In this document: positions 7,951 to 15,826 of the stretch, one piece after another
How positions within the stretch are numbered: position 1 is the stretch's first letter
How the letters are laid out: every line of letters starts with the position of its first letter
NCBI RefSeq assembly: GCF_015679185.1
Contig: NZ_CP064939.1
Span: 2,728,001-2,792,000, forward strand
Direction of reading: 5' to 3'
Origin: Pedobacter endophyticus
GTDB lineage: Bacteria > Bacteroidota > Bacteroidia > Sphingobacteriales > Sphingobacteriaceae
Length of the DNA stretch: 64,000 nucleotides
The notes under the pieces: model-generated
Databases searched by the model: none
What the model saw: only the letters and a program-made list of their open reading frames with translations
What the model was told of the DNA's origin: nothing
Program-made: the position numbers and the translations under genes

Positions 7951-9048
7951 TCAATCTTTTAACGTTATTCTGTTATTCTCAAACTGGAGTTGATGGCCGA
8001 TAAAATCTACATCGGTAAGCTGTTTCATGCGTATAAAAGCCCGGTTGGCATCATCGATCGTTAAGCCGTTAATTTTATCTTGCTTAACAGAAACAACATC
8101 GGCGACGATAAAATCGCCGTTCGAGTTGAGTTTTAACTGCAACAATGGAGCAATGCCATTATTTCCTTTTAAGCTGAACATGCCGTAAGTGCAAAAATTG
8201 CCCAAACTGTAAGCAATAAACTTATTCTTATACACCTCAACAGCCCGGGTTACATGTGGGCCATGGCCCAGAACTACATCCGCACCGGCATCGATAACAG
8301 CATGGGCAAACGCATAAACATTGCCTCTGTTCTCTTTGTAAAAAATTTCATTTGTTCTCGGTACGTGTTCAAATCTGGCGCCTTCGCCGCCGCCATGAAA
8401 TGATACAATTACAATATCTGCTTGCGCTTTCAATCGCGATACCAGCGCTTTGGCGCTGTCTATCTTGTTAATGGATACCGTGTTCTCATTTGGTGCGAAA
8501 GCGCAAAACGCATATTTTACACTGTCTTTTTCGAATAGCTCAAAAGGCTTGTTCAGTTGGCCGGCGTAATGAATTTGTAAAGAATCTAACAACCGTGCAG
8601 TATTTTTGCGGCCTTTTGCGTTGAAATCACCCACGTGATTATTAGCGATGCTTAAAACGTTAAATCCGGCTTTTTTATAAATATCTGCATAGCGCTCGGG
8701 CATTCTAAAGGCATAACAGTTGTTTGGGTTAATTCCCTTGCATTTATCAGAATTGCCGGTGTTTAAAAAGCAACCCTCTAAATTTCCGAAAACAATGTCG
8801 CCTTTTAGCAGGCTATCTACCGCTTTAAAACTGTTTACCGCATCATCCGGAGGCAGGTTTGCTTTTGTTGGATAGGCCGAGCCGAGCATAATATCGCCTA
8901 CGGCAGTAATCGCGATTGTGTCTTTTATCTTTTTTAATGTGGTATCTGACTTCGCAACGGGCACAATTACCTGGGCGGTATTGCTTGTACACCTCACAAA
9001 AATAACTATAGTAAAAAGTGATAAAATTAGGGAACTGATAAATTTCAT
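7951..9048 (-). CDS. CapA-family (PGA_cap) metallophosphoesterase-like lipoprotein
   Basis: A 365-residue protein with an N-terminal hydrophobic signal and a lipobox-like Cys near residue 20 (FVRC). The CapA/PGA_cap signature is complete: AVGDIMLG near 50, GNLEGCF near 91, SIANNHVGDF near 133, SFHGGGEG near 214 and GHGPHVTR near 257. The family is related to calcineurin-like phosphoesterases and includes the poly-gamma-glutamate capsule protein CapA. No capB/capC-type partner is nearby, so capsule synthesis is not implied here. It is likely envelope-located with an unknown substrate. The NlpC/P60 gene lies upstream on the same strand, separated by a terminator. Confidence 0.85.
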   Translation of the reverse strand: MKFISSLILSLFTIVIFVRCTSNTAQVIVPVAKSDTTLKKIKDTIAITAVGDIMLGSAYPTKANLPPDDAVNSFKAVDSLLKGDIVFGNLEGCFLNTGNSDKCKGINPNNCYAFRMPERYADIYKKAGFNVLSIANNHVGDFNAKGRKNTARLLDSLQIHYAGQLNKPFELFEKDSVKYAFCAFAPNENTVSINKIDSAKALVSRLKAQADIVIVSFHGGGEGARFEHVPRTNEIFYKENRGNVYAFAHAVIDAGADVVLGHGPHVTRAVEVYKNKFIAYSLGNFCTYGMFSLKGNNGIAPLLQLKLNSNGDFIVADVVSVKQDKINGLTIDDANRAFIRMKQLTDVDFIGHQLQFENNRITLKD

Positions 9049-9084
9049 GTTTTACAATTATCGGTATGCGTAAAAGTATTTTGT

Positions 9085-9120
9085 ATAAAAAAATCCTCCA
9101 AAATTTCTTCGGGAGGATTA
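9085..9120 (-). terminator. intrinsic terminator after the NlpC/P60 gene
   Basis: AATCCTCC (9092-9099) pairs with GGAGGATT (9112-9119). On the minus strand the stem is followed by a run of seven T. Confidence 0.75.
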
Positions 9121-9164
9121 TGTCTATTCAATCTAAAATCGTAAATCTTCGATTGTAAATTGTC

Positions 9165-9731
9165 TTACTCTACTGTAAATTCCTTTTTAAACGATTCTAA
9201 CACGCGGCCGCCTTTGTAAAAGTAACGGCTGTAATACGGTTCATTCAGGTTGCTGATCACTACACCGCGAGAACTTGACGCATGGGCAAATCTGTTATCA
9301 CCCAGATAAATACCAACATGAGAAATGCTTCTGCTTTTAATCTTAAAGAAAACTAAATCGCCTTCTTTCAAATCTTCTTTAGATAAAGGATCTACCATGC
9401 TGAAAATATCGCGAGAATTTCTTCTGATGGTAGTGTTGAAAACTTTGTCGTAAATTGCTTTCGTAAAAGCAGAACAGTCAATACCTCTTTTGGTGTTTCC
9501 TCCGTAGCTGTAAGGAGTTCCGATCCACTCGTAAATAAACTTATAAAGTTTTAAGTTCGAAGTTGCATCTACTGCAACACCCATCACCTGCGAAAAATAT
9601 TGAGACGCTAAGTTGTCGGGATCGTTTAATTCTTTACTAGATTCTTTCGTTTTTGTTTGCGCAAATGCGACTGAGAACGTGCAGATAGCGATTAGAGTTG
9701 AAAACAAAAATTTTTTAATCATGTTATACAT
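9165..9731 (-). CDS. NlpC/P60 (C40) peptidoglycan hydrolase
   Basis: A 188-residue protein with a signal peptide (cleavage near AFAQ, residue 25). The NlpC/P60 domain covers about 60-180, with catalytic Cys 86 in GIDCSAF, His 138 in SHVGIYLG and His 150 in RFAHASS. Such enzymes are gamma-D-glutamyl-diaminopimelate endopeptidases that cut peptidoglycan stem peptides in the periplasm. A second ATG three codons downstream gives a more typical signal peptide and may be the true start. It is transcribed alone, with a terminator before the CapA-like gene. Confidence 0.9.
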   Translation of the reverse strand: MYNMIKKFLFSTLIAICTFSVAFAQTKTKESSKELNDPDNLASQYFSQVMGVAVDATSNLKLYKFIYEWIGTPYSYGGNTKRGIDCSAFTKAIYDKVFNTTIRRNSRDIFSMVDPLSKEDLKEGDLVFFKIKSRSISHVGIYLGDNRFAHASSSRGVVISNLNEPYYSRYFYKGGRVLESFKKEFTVE

Positions 9732-10389
9732 TATGTTTGGGTATTCACTTACACAGTAACGTAAAGCACCTGGGCTTATTGTCGGCTGCCAAAAGTATCA
9801 ATAATACAAATGTTATCCAAATGTAAATTGTTAAAAAGCCAAAGTTATTAACATTTTAACGATTTCGGCTTGTTAGTAAACGGCAATTGAACCATAAAAT
9901 TGCGTAGAAAAGTAAGTTTATGCACCTCATCGGGATCGAAAGCCCGCCACCCGCTTTACTTCCTTCAATTGAAAAATTGCCGTCGCGCTTGCTGCAGTCT
10001 GGTTTATCTTACTTAGGCTAACCTGATGATGCAAAGCCCGACAGCCGCAATTATACTTTTTTGGCGCAGCGACCAAAGATGTTGAAGAAATTTACAAAAA
10101 AGATCATGCAAATGGCGGGGCTAACTTTAACCAAATAGCACTGCAATTGCCTTTCTGATAAAAAATCGATAAATTACGACTAAATAAGGTTTGGCAAAAT
10201 TAAATTCCACATTAAATTGAATAAGGAATTTGATAAATCGCGAAGCTTAAGGTCTGTAAAATCGGTACTTTAGGCTAAGTGGAAATAATGATGCAGTTTG
10301 GAATGTAAAACAATGACTAAATCGTACATTTAAATCAATTTGCATGATGTTTTTACATTAGATAGTGCCAAAAATTGCAATAAAAAAAT
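9732..10389. other. gap without a complete gene; possible gene remnant
   Basis: Most of this 650-bp AT-rich stretch shows no feature. Around 10030-10158 a frame bounded by stops reads DVEEIYKKDHANGGANFNQ and ends at TGA 10156-10158. It has protein-like composition but no start codon, so it may be the tail of a decayed gene. Another short frame begins at ATG 9920 and stops after about 34 codons. Neither is recognised. Confidence 0.3.
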
Positions 10390-10397
10390 TAGATTTG
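10390..10397 (+). promoter_or_regulatory. Bacteroidota -7 element for the PDH operon
   Basis: TAGATTTG matches TAnnTTTG exactly and lies 27 bp before the ATG at 10425. It falls inside the longer frame that opens at GTG 10365, which argues against that upstream start. No well-spaced -33 is seen. Confidence 0.55.
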
Positions 10398-10424
10398 CTG
10401 TCGCAAAAAAACAAATACCATAAA

Positions 10425-11420
10425 ATGAGTGCAGTAGAAATAAATAAAGACACTTGGTTGAAGTGGTTCGAATCGATGTTGCTGATGCGCAAATTCGAAG
10501 AGAAAACCGGCCAGTTATACGGACAACAAAAAATTCGTGGCTTTTGTCATTTATACATTGGACAAGAGGCTGTAGTTGCAGGTGCAATATCTGCGATGCA
10601 AAAAGGCGATTCGATGATTACTACTTACCGTGATCATGCTCATGCTTTGGCTTTAGGTGTTAGTGCCGACAGCATTATGGCAGAAATGTATGGTAAGGCC
10701 ACAGGATGCTCGAAAGGTAAAGGTGGTTCGATGCACATGTTTAGCAAAGAACATAATTTTTATGGTGGCCACGCCATTGTTGGAGGTCAGATTCCGCTAG
10801 GTGCTGGTGTTGCTTTTGCAGAAAAATATAAAGGAACGGATAATGTTAATATTTGTTACATGGGCGATGGCGCTGTACGCCAGGGTGCATTAAACGAAAC
10901 TTTTAACATGGCCATGCTTTGGAAGTTGCCTGTTGTTTTTGTTTGCGAAAACAATGGCTACGCAATGGGTACTTCGGTACAACGTACAACAAACATGACT
11001 GATATTTATAAAATCGGATTAGGTTTCGACATGCCATGTGCTCCGGTTGATGGTATGGACCCGGTTGCGGTGCATAATGCAATGGATGAAGCTATTCAGC
11101 GTGCCCGTAAGGGTGAAGGACCTACTTTCTTAGAAATGAGAACGTATCGTTACCGCGGCCACTCAATGTCTGACCCTGCAAAATATCGTACCAAAGAAGA
11201 GTTGGAAGATTATAAAGCAAAAGATCCGGTTGAGCATGCCAGAGAAACTATTTTGAAAGAAAAGTATGCTGACGAGGCTTGGATTGAGGAAGTAGAAGCG
11301 AAAGTTAAAGCTACTGTAGATCACGCTGTGAAATTTGCAGAAGAATCTCCATGGCCAGAAGCATCTGAGTTGTATAAAGATGTTTATATGACGGAGAACT
11401 ACCCTTATATAATGGACTAA
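10425..11420 (+). CDS. pdhA: pyruvate dehydrogenase E1 component, alpha subunit
   Basis: A 331-residue thiamine-diphosphate enzyme subunit that decarboxylates pyruvate and passes the acetyl unit to lipoyl-E2. The ThDP/Mg motif starts with MGDGAVRQG (GDG at 147-149) and ends at ENNGYA (Asn-Asn at 176-177). Other E1 alpha blocks are GQEAVVAGA, TTYRDHAHAL, GGHAIVGGQ, and YRYRGHSMSDP, the region of the regulatory loop in this family. The ATG at 10425 is chosen over GTG 10365 because a -7 promoter lies between them and the length fits the family. The E2 gene follows after 30 bp. No E1 beta gene is adjacent, so that subunit must be encoded elsewhere. Confidence 0.93.
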   Translation: MSAVEINKDTWLKWFESMLLMRKFEEKTGQLYGQQKIRGFCHLYIGQEAVVAGAISAMQKGDSMITTYRDHAHALALGVSADSIMAEMYGKATGCSKGKGGSMHMFSKEHNFYGGHAIVGGQIPLGAGVAFAEKYKGTDNVNICYMGDGAVRQGALNETFNMAMLWKLPVVFVCENNGYAMGTSVQRTTNMTDIYKIGLGFDMPCAPVDGMDPVAVHNAMDEAIQRARKGEGPTFLEMRTYRYRGHSMSDPAKYRTKEELEDYKAKDPVEHARETILKEKYADEAWIEEVEAKVKATVDHAVKFAEESPWPEASELYKDVYMTENYPYIMD

Positions 11421-11450
11421 TATTTTTAAGATTTCAATTAATTAGATATA

Positions 11451-13121
11451 ATGGCTGATGTAATTAAAATGCCCAAAATGAGCGACACCATGACCGAAGG
11501 GGTATTGGCGAAGTGGCATAAAAAAGTGGGCGATAAAGTGAAAAGCGGCGATGTTTTGGCAGAAGTAGAAACTGACAAGGCAACAATGGATATGGAATCT
11601 TATTGGGATGGTACACTTTTATACGTTGGCGTAGAAGAAGGTCAGGCTGTTCCGGTTGATGCTGTTATGGCCGTTATTGGTAAAGAAGGCGAAGACTACA
11701 AAGCTGCGCTAGAGGCTGAAAGTGGAGCTGAAAGCGAAAAGCCGAAAGCTGAAAGCACTGATGCGCCTAAGGCTGAAGATAAAAAAGAAGAGGCTGCACC
11801 TGCTCAGGGCGGCGGCTTAAGCGAAGAAGAACTGGCAGAAAAAGGCGTTACGGTAATTCGTATGCCTCTATTAAGCGATACCATGACTGAAGGCGTTATT
11901 GCTGAATGGCATAAAAAAGTTGGCGACAAGGTTAAGGATGATGATGTTTTAGCTGACGTAGAAACCGATAAGGCGACTATGGAGGTGATGGGCTACGCAA
12001 CGGGTACTTTGTTACACATTGGTGTAGAAAAAGGAGAAGCTGCGAAGGTTAATGGAATTATCGCTATTGTTGGACCTGAAGGAACCGATGTTAGCGGAAT
12101 TTTAGCCGGAGGAGCTCAGAGCTCAACGCCGAAAGCGGAAAGCGAAGAAAAAACTGAAAGCAAAGAAGAAGCGCCGAAAGCTGTTGCTGAATCGAACGCA
12201 AATGCTCCTGTTGCAGAGAATTCTGCTGACGGCCGCGTGAAAGCATCGCCTTTGGCCAAGAAAATTGCGAAGGAAAAAGGAATCGATTTATCACAAGTTG
12301 CAGGTAGTGCCGAAGGTGGTCGTATCATTAAAAAAGATATTGAGAACTTTAAGCCAGCTGCACAAGCTGAAAGCGGAAAGACCAAAGCTGAAAGCGCAAC
12401 AACTGCTGCAGCTCCGGTTATCCCTACTTTTGTGGGTGAGGTTAAATACACTGAGCAGCCTGTTTCGCAAATGCGTAAGGTTATCGCAAAACGTTTGGCT
12501 GAAAGCTTATTTACGGCTCCACATTTCTATTTAACCGTGAGCATTGATATGGATAATGCAATGGCTGCCCGTACGGCAATTAACGCTGTTGCTCCGGTTA
12601 AGGTATCATTTAACGATATCGTGATTAAAGCGGTTGCCGTTGCATTGAAGAAACACCCGGCTGTTAATTCATCATGGGGTGGCGATAAAATCCGTTTCAA
12701 CGAGCACACCAACATCGGTGTGGCTATGGCTGTTGAAGATGGTTTGTTGGTGCCTGTTGTTCGTTTTGCCGATGGCAAATCGTTATCGCACATTTCTGCA
12801 GAGGTGAAAGACTTTGGTGGAAAAGCAAAAGCTAAAAAATTACAACCGGCAGATTGGGAAGGTTCTACCTTCACGGTTTCTAACCTGGGTATGTTTGGTA
12901 TTGACGAGTTTACATCGATTATCAACTCACCTGATGGTGCAATTTTATCGGTTGGTGCTATTCAACAAGTGCCAGTTGTTAAAAACGGAGCTGTAGTTCC
13001 CGGTAATGTAATGAAACTAACACTTGGTTGCGATCACCGTGTGGTTGATGGCGCTACCGGCGCACAATTTTTACAAACATTAAAAGGTTTGCTAGAAGAG
13101 CCGATCAGGTTGTTAGCCTAA
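11451..13121 (+). CDS. pdhC: pyruvate dehydrogenase E2 (dihydrolipoamide acetyltransferase)
   Basis: A 556-residue protein with the full E2 layout. Two lipoyl domains carry the lipoylated lysine in ETDKATM (Lys 43 and Lys 174). The peripheral subunit-binding domain is at about 263-300 (VKASPLAKKIAKEKGI, GRIIKKDIENF). The acetyltransferase domain runs from about 330 to 556, with catalytic His 529 and Asp 533 in DHRVVDG. The linkers are rich in Ala, Glu, Ser and Lys with repeated AES-type units, rather than the usual Ala-Pro composition. It lies 30 bp after the E1 alpha gene in the same operon and is followed by a terminator. The E3 gene is not in the window. Confidence 0.93.
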   Translation: MADVIKMPKMSDTMTEGVLAKWHKKVGDKVKSGDVLAEVETDKATMDMESYWDGTLLYVGVEEGQAVPVDAVMAVIGKEGEDYKAALEAESGAESEKPKAESTDAPKAEDKKEEAAPAQGGGLSEEELAEKGVTVIRMPLLSDTMTEGVIAEWHKKVGDKVKDDDVLADVETDKATMEVMGYATGTLLHIGVEKGEAAKVNGIIAIVGPEGTDVSGILAGGAQSSTPKAESEEKTESKEEAPKAVAESNANAPVAENSADGRVKASPLAKKIAKEKGIDLSQVAGSAEGGRIIKKDIENFKPAAQAESGKTKAESATTAAAPVIPTFVGEVKYTEQPVSQMRKVIAKRLAESLFTAPHFYLTVSIDMDNAMAARTAINAVAPVKVSFNDIVIKAVAVALKKHPAVNSSWGGDKIRFNEHTNIGVAMAVEDGLLVPVVRFADGKSLSHISAEVKDFGGKAKAKKLQPADWEGSTFTVSNLGMFGIDEFTSIINSPDGAILSVGAIQQVPVVKNGAVVPGNVMKLTLGCDHRVVDGATGAQFLQTLKGLLEEPIRLLA

Positions 13122-13155
13122 TTAATACTGGCAGTTACAAACTGATAAACATAAT

Positions 13156-13188
13156 AAAAGCCATTCTGTAAAAGGAATGGCTTTTTGT
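13156..13188 (+). terminator. intrinsic terminator of the PDH operon
   Basis: AAAAGCCATTC (13156-13166) pairs with GAATGGCTTTT (13175-13185) around an 8-base loop, and T-rich sequence follows. Confidence 0.85.
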
Positions 13189-13189
13189 T

Positions 13190-13705
13190 TGTAAGTTGGG
13201 TTCAAAAAATAAACTTCTGCCTTCGGCTCCGTTACCATTGACGTTTTATTACTTTGGGTTTAACGTACTGTCTCATTGTCCCTCTTTGGAGACCTGTTCC
13301 GACCTTATTCGGAAGGGTTGCACATACGAAAAACACAGGAATCCATACAAAGGGAGAGGATTTTTGGAAATCATCCCCTCCCAAAGGGATGCCTTTGGCA
13401 CTGCCCCCTTCAAAGGGGGACGCATGGCGCAGATAGCAACGAACAAATTGCAAACGTCACTCCTATTGATTTTATTCCAATAAATACCCCTACCATTGAC
13501 GTTAAAAAAATCGTTATTTCGACCGAAGTGCTCCGTAGGAGTTCCTTTGGAGGAGAAATCTTTGAACTTTGCATGAAAGATTTAGCTTCGCTGAGCACTT
13601 CGTGGTTCTCGGCTGCCTGCCCGTCTGGTCAGGCGGGCTCAAAAGACGACCTCTCTTAGGAACATTGTTCTGAAAAACGACGTTACTTATATTGATTTTT
13701 TTCCT
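13190..13705. repeat. repeat-rich intergenic block, left part
   Basis: No gene is credible here. Recognisable fragments are CTCCCAAAGGGATGCCTTTG at 13378-13397 (also at 20076 and inverted near 7633-7672), and TTTCGACCGAAG plus CCGTAGGAG near 13516-13540 (again near 23700). A piece reading CGTCACTCCTATTGATTTTA near 13455 is repeated near 14453. The short open frames here run across these repeats and have no coding features. Confidence 0.6.
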
Positions 13706-14450
13706 GAAAAATTTAAACTACCATTGACGTAGTTTTGCAGCCCGTTGTTTTATAAGCTTTTACATGAAAGGTCGTCATCCTCAGCTTGACTGGGGATCTT
13801 AATGCTAAGACTTTAAGATTCCCGCCTGCGCGGGAATGACGGCCGCCTAAAAAATTTAAACTACCATTGACGTTTTTGACAACCTGCTGTTTATAAGCTT
13901 TTACATGAACGGTCGTCATCCTCAGCTTGACTGGGGATCTTAATGCTAAGACTTTAAGATTAACGCCTGCGCGGGAATGACGACCGCCTAAAAAATTTAA
14001 ACTACCATTAACGTAGTTTTGCAGCCCGTTGTTTTATAAGCTTCTATACGAACGGTCGTCATCCTCAGCTTGACTGGGGATCTTAATGCTAAGGCTTTAA
14101 GATTCCCGCCTGCGCGGGAATGACGGCCGCCTAAAAAATTTAAACTACCATTGACGTTTTTGGCAACCTGCTGATTTATAAGCTTTTACATGAAAGGTCG
14201 TCATCCTCAGCTTGACTGGGGATCTTAATGCTAAGGCTTTAAGATTCCCGCCTGCGCGGGAATGACGGCCGCCTAAAAAATTTAAACTACCATTGACGTT
14301 TTTGGCAACCTGCTGTTTTATAATCTTTTACATGAATGGTCGTCATCCTCAGCTTGTACCGATAGCTATCGGTAGGGGATCTTAATGCTAAGGCTTTAAG
14401 ATTCCCGCCTGCGCGGGATCCGATAGCTATCGGATGACGACCGCCTTAAA
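13706..14450 (+). repeat. tandem array of five ~142-bp palindromic repeat units
   Basis: Five head-to-tail copies start with AAAATTTAAACTACCATT; the ACTACC landmark lies at 13717, 13860, 14001, 14144 and 14286, giving periods of 143, 141, 143 and 142 bp. Each unit contains GGTCGTCATCC on the left, a hairpin ATTCCCGC-CTGC-GCGGGAAT on the right (altered in copies 2 and 5) and a closing ATGACGGCC or ATGACGACC, so each carries inverted ends. Copy 5 also has two GATAGCTATC palindromes, at 14357-14374 and 14418-14435. Single or partial copies occur near 3974, 23760, 24002 and 51928. It is non-coding. Confidence 0.8.
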
Positions 14451-14538
14451 AACGTCACTCCTATTGATTTTATTCCAATAATTACCCCTCAGGATGACAA
14501 TGTTTAATTCGCCACTTAATGGCGGTAGAAGTCGGCGG

Positions 14539-15738
14539 TTAAATAAAATCGAGCGTATTAAATCGCTTATTTAAAATATCCGCATTGTTTACATCAAGCC
14601 ACTTATCCAAAATGGTTCCGTAAACCTGCCTAAAATCCAACTGATATTTTAAATCGCCTGTATCTAAGTCGCTTAAATTGGGTGCGCTATTAAATATACC
14701 TTGCTTTTTCAGCTTGCCCCCAAAAATTAACATATTGTTGGCCGTTCCATGGTCGGTGCCGTTGCTTGCATTTTGCTCAACCCTGCGGCCAAATTCGCTA
14801 AAGGTAACTACCAATGTATCATCGAGCTTATTATTCCTTTTTAAATCCTTCAAAAAAGCCGCCATGCCTTCGCTGTATTGCTTAAGCAGGTTGCCATGCT
14901 GGTTAACCTGGTTAACGTGCGTATCAAAGCCGCTTAAAGAAACGTAATAAACACGCGTTTTCAATCCTGATGAGATGAACTTCGACACTGTTTTTAGTTG
15001 ATTGGCAAAGCCCGAAACGGGATATGCGGAGCTAGATTGATAGATTTTTGACGTATTTTGAATGTAGCTGGCCGACGATTGTGTCTCGATCATCGTTTTG
15101 TACAGATAGCCCAGGTTGTCTTCATCCAAATGTTCTTTATCGCTTTTTAACATCGCCTTAAAAAATGGATCGTTCGTATTCCGATACAATGCAGCGGGGT
15201 CTTTTAAGGCAATTCCCTTTTTGCTCTGACCTTTTAAGGCTAGCGACAATGAATCATCAACTTCGATGGCGGTATACGGATACTTACAGGTTTGGCACTT
15301 GCTATCGAGGTAGCGGCCAATCCAACCTGTAGATAAAAACTGGTTGCTATCGCTACCCGTTTGCCAGATATCCATTGAACGGAAGTGAGACCGATCGGGA
15401 TTTGGGTAACCCACATCGTTTATTATCGTCATCCAACCCTGATCGTAAATTTCCTGCAGCGCCTTCATATTTGGGTTGAGCCCTTGCATATCGTTCAGTC
15501 TGATCACCTCTTCGGGCTTAATGGCAATGTTTTTGCGCTTTTGATAGTAAATATCATTACCGTAAGGGATAACGGTGTTTAAGCCATCGTTGCCTCCGGA
15601 AAGCTGAACTACAACCAGATTTTTGTACAAGCTAAGCTCGTCGAGCGCCATGGCCTCCAGCGGTTTCATAAAAGCCGGAACAAATAGCGATCCTGCCGCT
15701 ACAAAGCCCGTATTTCTTAAAAAATTTCTTCTGTTCAT
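14539..15738 (-). CDS. DUF1501 secreted protein with Tat signal
   Basis: A 399-residue protein with a twin-arginine signal (NRRNFLRNTG, Arg 3-Arg 4) followed by a hydrophobic stretch, so export through the Tat pathway is expected; a tatC gene lies at 48.4 kb. The DUF1501 family is recognised from VVVQLSGGNDGLNTVIPYG at about 42-60, SHFRSMDIWQTGS, FDTHVNQVNQHGNLL, and VTFSEFGRRVEQN with GTDHGTANNM, a metal-dependent sulfatase/phosphatase-like pattern. The biochemical role is unknown. It lies 88 bp downstream of a DUF1800 gene on the same strand; the two families commonly occur as a pair. Confidence 0.88.
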   Translation of the reverse strand: MNRRNFLRNTGFVAAGSLFVPAFMKPLEAMALDELSLYKNLVVVQLSGGNDGLNTVIPYGNDIYYQKRKNIAIKPEEVIRLNDMQGLNPNMKALQEIYDQGWMTIINDVGYPNPDRSHFRSMDIWQTGSDSNQFLSTGWIGRYLDSKCQTCKYPYTAIEVDDSLSLALKGQSKKGIALKDPAALYRNTNDPFFKAMLKSDKEHLDEDNLGYLYKTMIETQSSASYIQNTSKIYQSSSAYPVSGFANQLKTVSKFISSGLKTRVYYVSLSGFDTHVNQVNQHGNLLKQYSEGMAAFLKDLKRNNKLDDTLVVTFSEFGRRVEQNASNGTDHGTANNMLIFGGKLKKQGIFNSAPNLSDLDTGDLKYQLDFRQVYGTILDKWLDVNNADILNKRFNTLDFI

Positions 15739-15751
15739 AACTAAATGTTCA

Positions 15752-15823
15752 TTGGTTCACGAGTTCAATTGTTTACTGGTTAGCACAATGCAAACCAGTG
15801 AAGCAATGACTAATGAACCAATT
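15752..15823. repeat. imperfect long hairpin between the DUF1800 and DUF1501 genes
   Basis: TTGGTTCA near 15753 pairs with TGAACCAA near 15814, and ACTGGTT near 15775 pairs with AACCAGT near 15792. Similar AACTGGTTAAC/AACCAGTTAA text occurs near 56685-56745. Confidence 0.4.
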
Positions 15824-15826
15824 TGT

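Noticed and set aside
7951..9048. Capsule biosynthesis locus based on the CapA-like gene
   Set aside because: No capB/capC or other capsule genes are adjacent.
10365..10424. GTG start extending pdhA by 20 residues
   Set aside because: An exact -7 promoter element lies inside the extension, and the ATG at 10425 gives the family length.
13196..13659. Several overlapping frames of 60-127 codons after the PDH terminator
   Set aside because: All cover dispersed repeat text and hairpins; composition and placement do not fit genes.
13706..14450. Possible CRISPR array because of regular direct repeats
   Set aside because: Units are about 142 bp with no short-repeat/unique-spacer alternation, and no cas genes are present. 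It is a tandem palindromic repeat.
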